A stretch of DNA of 37,944 nt, taken from IMG/VR virus record IMGVR_UViG_3300025717_000003, positions 1 through 37,944 of that record; one strand, 5' to 3'. The stretch is from a virus. This document shows positions 14,386 through 21,752 of the stretch, piece after piece. Positions within the stretch are counted from its first letter, which is position 1, and every line of letters begins with the position of its first letter. The notes under the pieces were generated by a model. The model was not told where the DNA came from and searched no databases. It saw nothing but the letters and a program-made list of their open reading frames with translations. A program made the translations under genes and the position numbers.

Positions 14386-14842
14386 TGTACTGTACGTGCT
14401 TTCGGTTGTGTTGGCAAATACTATGGTAGGTATATTAGGAGAAAGTGCAGCATACATAATACCATTGGTGCTCATAGCTGTAACGATGACAACCAGGGAT
14501 ATATTGCACCAAACACGGAAACGGTGGTATATGTTCTTCCTTATTGGTGTTGGTAGTGTGTTGTCATATCTTCTTTGTGTAGACTTCTTACCCATTGCCA
14601 TTGCGTCGTCAAGTGCGTTCCTTGCCTCTGAGATTGTAGATTATATAGTATTCCAAAATCTCAAAGGTAGTTGGGCAACTCGTGCGTTCATAAGTAGTGT
14701 AATAAGTAGTCCAATCGACAGCGCGGTATTCATAACTATCGCGTTTGGTTTTAACCCCATACTAATTTTGGTTCAGACTACATTGAAAATTATAGGTGCA
14801 TTGTGGACAATTTGGGTATATGAGAAGGTAAAGGAAGGGTAA
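14366..14842 (+). CDS. VUT/YhhQ-type queuosine precursor transporter
   Basis: This 158-residue membrane protein has five or six hydrophobic segments. It matches the short VUT (DUF165, QPTR) family: VVLANTMVG at the start, MTTRDILHQ after the second segment, GVGSVLSYLL, then ASEIVDYIVFQ and SPIDSAVFITIAFG. The family imports preQ0, preQ1 or queuine; E. coli YhhQ is the studied member. It overlaps the DpdA-like gene by 20 nt. The phage shows no precursor synthesis genes (FolE, QueD, QueE, QueC) in this window, so I infer that it salvages the modified base from outside the cell. Confidence 0.82.
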   Translation: MKKYVADVLYVLSVVLANTMVGILGESAAYIIPLVLIAVTMTTRDILHQTRKRWYMFFLIGVGSVLSYLLCVDFLPIAIASSSAFLASEIVDYIVFQNLKGSWATRAFISSVISSPIDSAVFITIAFGFNPILILVQTTLKIIGALWTIWVYEKVKEG

Positions 14843-15304
14843 ATGCTATACGTAGGTATGGATTGTAGTATCAAAGATGTGGCTTTTGCAGTATCTAGCA
14901 AAAATGTTTCAGTACACTATAGTACTGGATTGTCCCTTGAAAGTGATATTGCAGAATATATGAGGAAGGCAAATGACGTATCTTACTGGCTTACATCACT
15001 TGATGAGGATTACACCTTACTTATTGACTTTACGATGTTTGCAATGAAAGCTAGACAATCACAAATGCGATTGAATAGCCTATTCATAGGGTGTATTATC
15101 GGTATAGTAGGTACAGACAATATAAAACTAATTGAACCGCTAAACGTCCGCAAGGCATTAGGACTAAAGGGGAATTGTGAGAAAGAATTGGTATACGAGA
15201 AATTCAATACATTGTATCCACAATACAATATCTATACATATACGATAAACCATATACAAGATGCTATTGTGTTGAGTGTTCTAGGGGAAAAGGGGAAACT
15301 ATGA
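14843..15304 (+). CDS. RuvC-like Holliday junction resolvase
   Basis: This 153-residue RNase H-fold nuclease has the acidic residues expected of RuvC. Asp7 lies in the first strand (YVGMDCSI), an Asp in LLIDF ends a later strand, and the C-terminal INHIQDAIVLS helix carries the final Asp with a preceding His. LIEPLNVRKALGLKGN resembles the RuvC P-x-x-V-K segment. It would cut four-way junctions before packaging or during recombination. It starts directly after the transporter stop (GGGTAA ATG) and overlaps the next gene by 4 nt (ATGA), so it belongs to the modification operon. Confidence 0.75.
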   Translation: MLYVGMDCSIKDVAFAVSSKNVSVHYSTGLSLESDIAEYMRKANDVSYWLTSLDEDYTLLIDFTMFAMKARQSQMRLNSLFIGCIIGIVGTDNIKLIEPLNVRKALGLKGNCEKELVYEKFNTLYPQYNIYTYTINHIQDAIVLSVLGEKGKL

Positions 15305-16128
15305 ACGTAGAAGAGATTATAGAACGCAAAATACCTGTGCTGGCTAGTTTTAGTGGGGGTAAAGATAGTTGTGCTATGGCACTATATTTGCTCTATGAGA
15401 GTGGAATACCAAAAGAGCAAATACGTCTCCTGTTCGCTGATACAGGATGGGAACATCATTACACTTACTCCACAGTACTACGAATGGCAATGCATCATCC
15501 TATACAAATAGTTAGGAGTAAGAAGTATGATGGTATGGTAGGACTTATGGAGAAACGAGGGATACCTACACAGTTAGTTAGATATTGCACCCAAGAACTA
15601 AAGGTATTTCCTTTAAGAGAATATCAGAATAGGTATGATGAGTACATAACTGCTAAAGGTATACGGAAAGAAGAGGGTACGTATAGGAATGGTAGGGGTG
15701 AAGTTGACGAATTTGAATTAGATTTAGGTACTATGATGTATTCATGGTACCCAATAAGGAATTTCACTTTGCAAGATGTGTGGGATATACACGCAAAGTA
15801 TAGGTTTGAGCGTAATAAGTTATATGATTTAGGTTGTAACCGTGTGGGGTGTATGCCCTGCATTTATGCTAGTAAATCCATACTTAAACTTACTGGAGAA
15901 CTTTTACCAGAACACATAGAAGAAGTACGCAAAGCAGAACAGAAAAGAAACTTTCCGTTCATATCTCCTATAGGCAAGGCTAAGTTTCATAACAAGGTAG
16001 CAAACAACGGTAAGCCATATGCTGATATTGACGCAATACTTAAGTGGGCTAATATGACAACGAAAGAAGTAAGAGCGTATAACCCAGAGGATGACCAGGA
16101 TACTTGTAGTAGTGGATTATGTGAATAA
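15301..16128 (+). CDS. PAPS-reductase-family PP-loop protein with Cys cluster
   Basis: This 275-residue protein has the PP-loop SGGKDS (18-23), FADTGWEH (45-52), RYCTQELK (94-101) and a GCNRVGCMPC cluster (178-187). With Cys96 these make a likely Fe-S site. Such proteins adenylate a substrate or handle sulfur. Relatives include PAPS reductase and the DndC protein of DNA phosphorothioation. Phages often carry them with unknown substrate. Its place behind a DNA transglycosylase makes a further step in nucleic-acid modification plausible. The C-terminal CSSGLCE adds two more cysteines. No DndA, DndD or DndE partner is visible. Confidence 0.8.
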   Translation: MNVEEIIERKIPVLASFSGGKDSCAMALYLLYESGIPKEQIRLLFADTGWEHHYTYSTVLRMAMHHPIQIVRSKKYDGMVGLMEKRGIPTQLVRYCTQELKVFPLREYQNRYDEYITAKGIRKEEGTYRNGRGEVDEFELDLGTMMYSWYPIRNFTLQDVWDIHAKYRFERNKLYDLGCNRVGCMPCIYASKSILKLTGELLPEHIEEVRKAEQKRNFPFISPIGKAKFHNKVANNGKPYADIDAILKWANMTTKEVRAYNPEDDQDTCSSGLCE

Positions 16129-16137
16129 GGAGATAGA

Positions 16138-16401
16138 ATGAAAACAGAACAATTGATTGAAAACCGTCAATCCCAGTATAACGATGCGTGGTTATATACT
16201 GGTAGTGTTATGCAAACATTCAATGATGTGCTACACCAGAGCAATCTATTTACACGTTCACCGTTTGCACATAACTGGGTACTCATCCTCAGTAAATTGT
16301 TTCGAGCTTTGCATAGCCCATACAATGTAGACCACTGGCAGGATATAATGGGGTATTGCAAGCTGATAGTGGATTATATAGACGAAAGGAATGGGGAATG
16401 A
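16138..16401 (+). CDS. DUF6378-like phage protein
   Basis: This 87-residue helical protein begins MKTEQLIENRQSQYNDAW and contains NVDHWQDIMGYCKLIVDYI. That matches the common phage family (DUF6378-like) with a conserved D-H-W-x-D-I-x-G-Y motif. Function of the family is not known to me. It is 9 nt after the PP-loop gene and its TGA overlaps the next ATG, so it is part of the same operon. Confidence 0.6.
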   Translation: MKTEQLIENRQSQYNDAWLYTGSVMQTFNDVLHQSNLFTRSPFAHNWVLILSKLFRALHSPYNVDHWQDIMGYCKLIVDYIDERNGE

Positions 16402-16994
16402 AACTTCTTGTTGCTTGTGAGTATAGCGGTATAGTAAGAGAAGCTTTTGCAAAGATGTATCCTTGTTGGTATGTATGTAGCTGTGATATCTTGCCTACAG
16501 AAAAGGATTGCAGCCATAACTCTTTCCATCATATAGGGAATGTCCTTGATATACTTTATGAGGATTGGGATATGATGATAGCACATCCCCCGTGTACATA
16601 CCTGGCTATTAGTGGGGCAAGATGGTTTAATGATGAAGGTAGGAGAGAGAAGCAACAAGAGGCATTGCAGTTTGTGAAAACGTTACTAGATGCACCTATA
16701 CTCCATATAGCGTTAGAAAATCCTGTAGGGATTATCTCTACTCACATACGCAAACCTGACCAGTACATACAACCATATGAGTATGGGCATAACGAGCGTA
16801 AGAAAACAGGATTGTGGCTAAGGGGTTTACCCCTACTGCAACCGACACATATAATCACCGAAAATATACAAACAAGCATACACCATTGCCCACCATCTAA
16901 AGATAGGGGCAAAATTCGTAGTAAGACATTTCAAGGTATAGCTGATGCTATGGCTATTCAATGGGGTAGTTATGTAGAAAGGAGTGAGGTATGA
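16398..16994 (+). CDS. Cytosine-C5 methyltransferase-like protein
   Basis: I chose the ATG at 16398 (MKLLVACEYSG) because it overlaps the previous TGA as ATGA; a start at 16356 would lie inside the preceding gene. The 198-residue protein has the SAM-binding N-terminus ACEYSGIVREAF, a catalytic-type HPPC loop (63-66), an ENPVG motif and a KTGLWLRGLP segment. These are features of a short phage family related to DNA cytosine-C5 methyltransferases. It lacks a target-recognition domain, so specificity is unclear, and methylation of a free or unusual base is possible. It overlaps the next gene by 4 nt. Confidence 0.72.
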   Translation: MKLLVACEYSGIVREAFAKMYPCWYVCSCDILPTEKDCSHNSFHHIGNVLDILYEDWDMMIAHPPCTYLAISGARWFNDEGRREKQQEALQFVKTLLDAPILHIALENPVGIISTHIRKPDQYIQPYEYGHNERKKTGLWLRGLPLLQPTHIITENIQTSIHHCPPSKDRGKIRSKTFQGIADAMAIQWGSYVERSEV

Positions 16995-17558
16995 AACGTC
17001 TACTCAAACACAGAGACGAATTAAACGTTATGCTATTAGCCAGTGGAAACTTTCCATTGGTATATTTATGGTTTACCACAGATAGTGATAGCTTACTGAT
17101 GAATACTTTTGGAGTGGTAGCGTGTATTGCTTTAGATATGACCGTTGTATTGCAAAGCAATAAGAAGCAAAAGAATGTGTTTACCTGGTTTGCAATCGTT
17201 ACGGCTACCCTATTTACCTCTGGGATTGCCATAGAACTATATGGCAAAGAAGGATGGTTACACGCTTCATTTAGCATCGTGCTGCTATTCACGTCACTAT
17301 CGAATAGTATAGATGTATCACAGAAGCATAAGAAAGCAGTATCAGCACGAGGTAAGACTGCACAGAAACAATCACTCACAGTAAGAGAGCAACATCTGGG
17401 TGTATGACTATCTGAAAGAACATCAGATAGAGCATACAACGAGTAAGGAATTATCCGAAGCAATGGGTATGAATGATAACTCACTTCGGGTATATCTATC
17501 TGGGTTAAAACGCAAAGGATATTTACAGGTAGAGAATGGCGCTGTATCAGTTTTATAG
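16991..17558 (+). pseudogene. Membrane protein with C-terminal HTH, frame broken
   Basis: The first frame (16991-17407) encodes 138 residues with three or four membrane segments and a polar tail ending LTVREQHLGV. It stops at TGA (17405-17407). The next frame continues to 17558 with VYDYLKEHQ and a winged-helix-type domain (SKELSEAMGMNDNSLRVYL). Removing one G from GGG at 17398-17400 joins them as HLVYDYLKEH. The same linker and HTH follow in the damaged gene at 17698. It could be a membrane-anchored one-component regulator that has lost its DNA-binding half, or the break could be a sequence error. Confidence 0.6.
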
Positions 17559-17644
17559 ATTGCGATATATCAATATAGGATTGCGATATATCAGTATAGG
17601 ATTGCGATATATCAGTATAGGATTGCAATATATCAGTGATATAG
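17558..17644. repeat. Four tandem 21-bp repeats
   Basis: GATTGCGATATATCAGTATAG is repeated at 17558-17578, 17579-17599, 17600-17620 and 17621-17644; the last unit carries a 3-bp insertion. Each unit contains the palindrome GATATATC. The 21-bp period places sites on the same face of the helix, as in iterons, centromere-like partition sites and cooperative operators. The first repeat starts at the last base of the HTH frame. Confidence 0.9.
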
Positions 17645-17697
17645 GCGATTGTAATAGGGGATAAATTAACCTAATAAAAATGTAAGGAGAAAGATAA

Positions 17698-18234
17698 ATG
17701 AGTTACGTATACCTCATACGAGAAACAGGGTGACACCGACAAGTATAAGATAGGGATAACTGATAGCCCAAAACGACGCATAGACACTTTACAAACTGGC
17801 AATTCTAATGAGCTAACATTTACGCGGGTATACATTGTGGAAACTTTCCAAATACTATAGCAAGTTCAATTGAAACCTTGTTGCACTATACGTACAGTAA
17901 AAAGCATGTACGGCTAGAATGGTACAATCTTTCAGACAATGATATTGATGATATAGATATGTTTGTAACACCCAATTTTTCTCGTAGATGAGGATGAACA
18001 AGACAATAGATACTCTCTAGGGTTATATACCTATAGATGAAGATATTTACTCAGAACAGAAACAACCACTCACAGTAAGAGAGCAACATCTGGGTATTCG
18101 ACTATCTGAAAGAACACCCCAATGCATCATACAAAGAATTGTCTAACGCTATGGGGATAACAGAAAGCACCATTCGTACCTATATAAAGTCATTGAAAGA
18201 TAAGGGGATATATCCGGTACTTATAGTGATATAG
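17698..18234 (+). pseudogene. Decayed GIY-YIG-like (T5orf172/MUG113) plus HTH gene
   Basis: ATG at 17698 opens MSYVYLIRETG and stops at a TGA. Similarity then continues across frames: DKYKIGITDSPKRRIDTLQT, LEWYNLSDNDID, an acidic linker, LTVREQHL, and FDYLKEHPNASYKELSNAMG. Six one-base changes restore one frame: extra G at 17728-17730, 18020-18022, 18092-18094 and 18204-18207, extra T at 17976-17980, and one base missing at 17845-17849. The rebuilt protein of about 175 residues has a T5orf172-type domain and the HTH of the upstream gene. AAGGAG precedes the start. The intact relative is at 18296. Confidence 0.7.
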
Positions 18235-18239
18235 TACCG
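18215..18239 (+). terminator. Hairpin at the end of the decayed gene
   Basis: CGGTACT (18215-18221) pairs with AGTACCG (18233-18239). TTATAGAAGG follows without a T-run, so termination would be weak. Confidence 0.35.
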
Positions 18240-18295
18240 TTATAGAAGGGTGATTGTAATCAGATATATGTGAAGTTAGATAAAAGGAATGATGT

Positions 18296-18631
18296 ATGAA
18301 GCCAACGTACATATACCTTTTGCAACTTGATTGTGAGCCTTACTACAAAATAGGGGTTACTAGCGACTTGATAAGAAGGAAAGATAATCTACAAACTGGT
18401 AACCCCTTTGAATTGAGGTATTTTCATACTGTACGTTGCAAAAGTAGGTATATTGCATATAGTACGGAAACCACACTACACCATAGATACAAGAGATATC
18501 ACATTCGTCTCGAATGGTATCACTTACCCCTAGACAAGTTACTTGACGCGGTATCTATTATATCTCAAGTGGGGGAAACAGTATCTTTTGATAAGCTAAA
18601 AATGGGTATTGACAATCAGTGTAGGGTATGA
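18296..18631 (+). CDS. T5orf172/MUG113 (GIY-YIG-like) protein
   Basis: This 111-residue protein starts MKPTYIYLLQLDCEPYYKIG and has the pattern of the T5orf172/MUG113 group of the GIY-YIG superfamily. YIYLL and YYKIGVT stand for GIY and YIG; a basic RRKDNLQTGNP loop, a YSTETTLHHRY helix with the Glu, and LEWYHLP follow. Family members are nucleases or nuclease-like domains in phage proteins, some attached to DNA-binding domains. This copy lacks the HTH found in the damaged relative upstream. The end of the gene contains the promoter of the primase gene. Confidence 0.75.
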   Translation: MKPTYIYLLQLDCEPYYKIGVTSDLIRRKDNLQTGNPFELRYFHTVRCKSRYIAYSTETTLHHRYKRYHIRLEWYHLPLDKLLDAVSIISQVGETVSFDKLKMGIDNQCRV

Positions 18632-18637
18632 TATACT
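18609..18637 (+). promoter_or_regulatory. Promoter for primase, inside the preceding gene
   Basis: TTGACA (18609-18614), 17 bp, TATACT (18632-18637), then GTATACAGATAG. The last codons of the previous gene supply the -35 box and spacer, so coding and promoter sequence overlap. Confidence 0.85.
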
Positions 18638-18657
18638 GTATACAGATAGAGGGATAT

Positions 18658-19422
18658 ATGGCATACTATAAGAACACAATACATAACAACCGCCTATTCA
18701 TTCGTTGCATAGAGTGTGGGGATAGCTATAAACGGCAGCACATTGCCCATATGGGAATAGACCTGGCAACAGGCTTATGGTATTGCCATAGGTGTGGTAG
18801 TGGTGGAAGGCTTACTGCTAACCAATTCTTAGAATACACTTCGGGTATTACTATATCAATGCCTGAAACTCTCATAGAGCTAGACCACTACCATACCTTA
18901 CCACATATTCTAGTAGACGAACGGTATACATTGCTTATAAGCCAGCAAAACATTGATATGGGATATAGGCAATGGGCAATGAGAAAGCCTAATGGTGAAG
19001 TCATCGGGTACCATCATAGGTATGCTGGTGGCAAACAATCAGAGAATATAGGCTATCGAGGGTTAGGGTATGTTGGCAAAGAGCTATCTTCTACGAATAT
19101 ATTGCGTGTAGTAGAAGGGGTATACGATGTGGTTTTGCCCGACAGTGTATGTGTGTTTGGCAAAATCACACGCTCTTCTATCAAACTATTACAACACTAC
19201 CCACTATGCCTTACACCAGATACCGACATAATCTACAGCAGGCATAACCTATTTCTCTTTGCTAAAACAGTGCAACACAGTAGCAATGTGGAGTATGTAG
19301 AGATATTGCCATCACGGGTTAAAGATGCTGGTGATATGTTTGCATATGACCAGGAAGCAAGAGGAAAGATTGTTACTCGTAATTGGTTTATCAATCGTAT
19401 GAAAGAGAAGGGGATATTATGA
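18658..19422 (+). CDS. DNA primase with zinc finger and Toprim domain
   Basis: I chose the ATG at 18658 because GAGGG lies 6 nt before it and the promoter at 18609-18637 starts transcription about 15 nt upstream; an in-frame ATG at 18628 would precede the -10 box. The 254-residue protein has a Cys4 zinc ribbon (Cys17, Cys20, Cys43, Cys46) and a Toprim region with VVEG (151-154) and a later TPDTD. That is the plan of the primase half of T7 gp4. It is smaller than DnaG and would make primers for the polymerase encoded next. Confidence 0.82.
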   Translation: MAYYKNTIHNNRLFIRCIECGDSYKRQHIAHMGIDLATGLWYCHRCGSGGRLTANQFLEYTSGITISMPETLIELDHYHTLPHILVDERYTLLISQQNIDMGYRQWAMRKPNGEVIGYHHRYAGGKQSENIGYRGLGYVGKELSSTNILRVVEGVYDVVLPDSVCVFGKITRSSIKLLQHYPLCLTPDTDIIYSRHNLFLFAKTVQHSSNVEYVEILPSRVKDAGDMFAYDQEARGKIVTRNWFINRMKEKGIL

Positions 19423-19430
19423 TACACGCC

Positions 19431-19459
19431 TGGACTAACCGCCCTATCTGTGGTACAAT
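19431..19459 (+). promoter_or_regulatory. Putative promoter for DNA polymerase
   Basis: TGGACT (19431-19436), 17 bp and TACAAT (19454-19459) with a TGG extension before the -10 box. It lacks the palindrome found at other promoters. An AGAAAGGATATAGG ribosome site precedes the ATG at 19493. Confidence 0.5.
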
Positions 19460-19492
19460 ACATTAAAGTAGTATTAGTAGAAAGGATATAGG

Positions 19493-21577
19493 ATGAATAT
19501 ATTGCACATCACAAATTTACCTACACTGCACACTAACCTAAAGAGTATACCGCACCACACCATAACAGAAACTACTTTGCCGAAGGTGCGTAAAGCGGTA
19601 CAGAAGTTTGACTTTGCAGAATACGACAAAGTATTGCTCACTGGTGCAAAAGTCATACAAGTAGCCTTAGAACTTGCTGGGATATACGGCAAAGACAACA
19701 AAGCCAGTGAGGGTACCTTTAGCACTCATAACTATCACGGCTTTTGGTTTAAGATAGGCTCTTGCTGGTGTATGGCTACGTATGGTGAAACCGATAGCAT
19801 AACACTTAGTTATCAAAACTTAGACATACAACGGTTTAGTGGTAAGCCGTCTCTACCTGCTATAGATGTGGACATAATACCACACATAGCTACAAAGCAA
19901 GTAGATATTGTACTAGACATAGAGACAACAGGGTTAGATTATCGAAATGAGGGCATAACAAGCATACAAGTCTATTATCCATCGTTAAATACCGTATCCT
20001 ACATTGATACAAACATCCCCATTATCATAGAACAACTATATGACTATATAGCTCACTCAAAGTGCAAGGTCATAGGACATAATCTAATGTTTGACCTATG
20101 CTTCCTCAGTAACGCAATAGGTAAGTCATTCTTTGATTTTGATATTGTAGATACAATGCTCTTAAGCAAAGCACGAGGTTGCCACCATAATTCATTGAAA
20201 CATCTGGCTACACAACACAGCAAGTATCATCCCAATGCGTATAAAGTCAATGGAGCATACAACAAAGAATATGCCATTGTGGATACTCTTTGCACATATG
20301 ATATATACCAACACTACACGAGCAAGCCATTGCGTCCTATAGATCATCTTACAATGAAAAGTCTACAGGTATTCGGCAATGCCAAGTTGTCGGGTATATA
20401 TGTAGATATGTCAAAACTAGACGCTGTGTATAGTGAACTTCAGCAAGAGATTGCGGTATTAGAGCAAACGTTGAACCAGTATGCTCCTATAGAATGGGGC
20501 AACAATAATCAGGTATCCGAAGCACTACAGCGCAATGGCATACGACTAAATACAAAGACAGCTACTGGTAAGTATAGTGTGTCTGTACAGGCTTTAGAGC
20601 CGTTGAAAGAGAGGTATACTGTAGTGGATACACTGTTGCAATATAGGACACTCACAAAGCTACTAGGAACGTTCTATAGCACATACAAGGACACTTTAGA
20701 CATAGAGCACCCATACCTACACCCTGAAGTGAAGGTATTGGGTACCGATACTGGTAGGACGTCTTGCGTCAAACCAAACATACAACAGGTACCAAAAACG
20801 GTAAAGCGCATATTCACAAGCCGTTATGATGGTGGTAGCATTGCACAATTTGACCTTGCACAATCAGAATTACGATGTGCAGTATGGTTGTCTGGAGATA
20901 CTCTCTTTGCAGAAGCATTGCAGCAAGATGCTCATAAGGTTACTGCTAGTAAGGCATTTGGTGTACCTATGGAGGAAGTAACAGACACCCAACGTAAAGC
21001 AGCAAAAGCTGTGAATTTTGCTGCATTATACGGTGCAACAAGTGCTAGTAATTTAGCACAACGCACGGGTGCTGAAGAAAGTGCTATACAAGCATGCTTT
21101 GATGTATTGCAAACAGCGTATCCTCAACTAATACAATGGCAACAGAAACAAGTAGCTATTGCACTTCGTCATATACGAGGTATGGATACTTACAAGAAAG
21201 TAAGGGATTATAGGTACAGCTATCAGTATGGGGGTAGGGGAAAGGTAAGAAGGGAAGCAATGAACACTCCTGTACAGGCTATCTCTGCTTACATATGCCT
21301 AGAACTATGTTGCTATATAGCAGAACGTCTAAAAGAGTATAAAAGTATGCTCATTATGCAAATACACGATAGTGTGTTCATTGACACACACCCATCAGAA
21401 GTGGACATAGTGACCAAGATATGCAAAGAGGCTTTCTTACACCTTAACAGCATACCTCAATTGAATACCCTTCCTGGATGGGGATTGATACCGTGTGGGG
21501 GAGAATTGACGTTTAATCAGTCTATGTATGATGAGAGTGAAGATATAATAGCGTTGTCTAGTGAAGGGAGTAAGTAA
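19493..21577 (+). CDS. Family A DNA polymerase with 3'-5' exonuclease
   Basis: This 694-residue replicative polymerase has a proofreading domain (Asp142 and Glu144 in LDIETTGLD, Asp201 in HNLMFDL, Asp270 in the last motif). Polymerase motif A has Asp454 and Glu459 (FDLAQSELR); motif B has Arg501, Lys505, Phe509 and Tyr513 (RKAAKAVNFAALYG); motif C is IHDS (624-627). Motif C has Ser where cellular enzymes usually have Glu (HDE), and motif A has QSELR rather than QIELR. No 5' nuclease domain is attached; that activity is encoded separately at 21727. Phe509 fits discrimination against dideoxynucleotides. Confidence 0.93.
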   Translation: MNILHITNLPTLHTNLKSIPHHTITETTLPKVRKAVQKFDFAEYDKVLLTGAKVIQVALELAGIYGKDNKASEGTFSTHNYHGFWFKIGSCWCMATYGETDSITLSYQNLDIQRFSGKPSLPAIDVDIIPHIATKQVDIVLDIETTGLDYRNEGITSIQVYYPSLNTVSYIDTNIPIIIEQLYDYIAHSKCKVIGHNLMFDLCFLSNAIGKSFFDFDIVDTMLLSKARGCHHNSLKHLATQHSKYHPNAYKVNGAYNKEYAIVDTLCTYDIYQHYTSKPLRPIDHLTMKSLQVFGNAKLSGIYVDMSKLDAVYSELQQEIAVLEQTLNQYAPIEWGNNNQVSEALQRNGIRLNTKTATGKYSVSVQALEPLKERYTVVDTLLQYRTLTKLLGTFYSTYKDTLDIEHPYLHPEVKVLGTDTGRTSCVKPNIQQVPKTVKRIFTSRYDGGSIAQFDLAQSELRCAVWLSGDTLFAEALQQDAHKVTASKAFGVPMEEVTDTQRKAAKAVNFAALYGATSASNLAQRTGAEESAIQACFDVLQTAYPQLIQWQQKQVAIALRHIRGMDTYKKVRDYRYSYQYGGRGKVRREAMNTPVQAISAYICLELCCYIAERLKEYKSMLIMQIHDSVFIDTHPSEVDIVTKICKEAFLHLNSIPQLNTLPGWGLIPCGGELTFNQSMYDESEDIIALSSEGSK

Positions 21578-21578
21578 A

Positions 21579-21752
21579 GTGGAAAAGCGAAAGAGGATAG
21601 TACCTTATTCTAGTGGAGAAGAGCAAGATTATTACGGTAAGCTTAATTATGCATATCTGAACAAACCAGGAAAGAAGAAGAGGATTAAGCGACGGCACCA
21701 TAAAAGGGAAAGAAGGGAATTAAAAAATGAAAGTAGGTATGACAATGAATAA
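21579..21752 (+). CDS. Small very basic protein
   Basis: This 57-residue protein is rich in Lys and Arg (KKKRIKRRHHKRERREL) and likely binds nucleic acid. I prefer the GTG at 21579, 1 nt after the polymerase stop, because GAAGGGAG lies 8 nt upstream; a GTG at 21561 would overlap the polymerase end. Its last 26 nt overlap the nuclease gene. No family is recognised. Confidence 0.5.
   Translation: MEKRKRIVPYSSGEEQDYYGKLNYAYLNKPGKKKRIKRRHHKRERRELKNESRYDNE

Noticed and set aside
17398-17408. Programmed +1 frameshift at TGAC as in prfB
   Set aside because: TGAC occurs at two of the breaks, but the other breaks have different phases and no stop codon. Extra G in a run explains them all with one rule.
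16954-17628. Long leftward open frame of 224 codons starting with repeated SYTDISQ units
   Set aside because: It is the reverse of the 21-bp repeats and of the membrane gene. The repeats give a regular frame by chance, and no ribosome site or promoter supports it.
17558-17644. Tandem repeats as a CRISPR array
   Set aside because: The repeats are directly adjacent without spacers, and no cas gene is present.
18628-18657. Primase start at 18628
   Set aside because: It precedes the -10 box of the primase promoter and has no good ribosome site; 18658 has GAGGG at the right distance.
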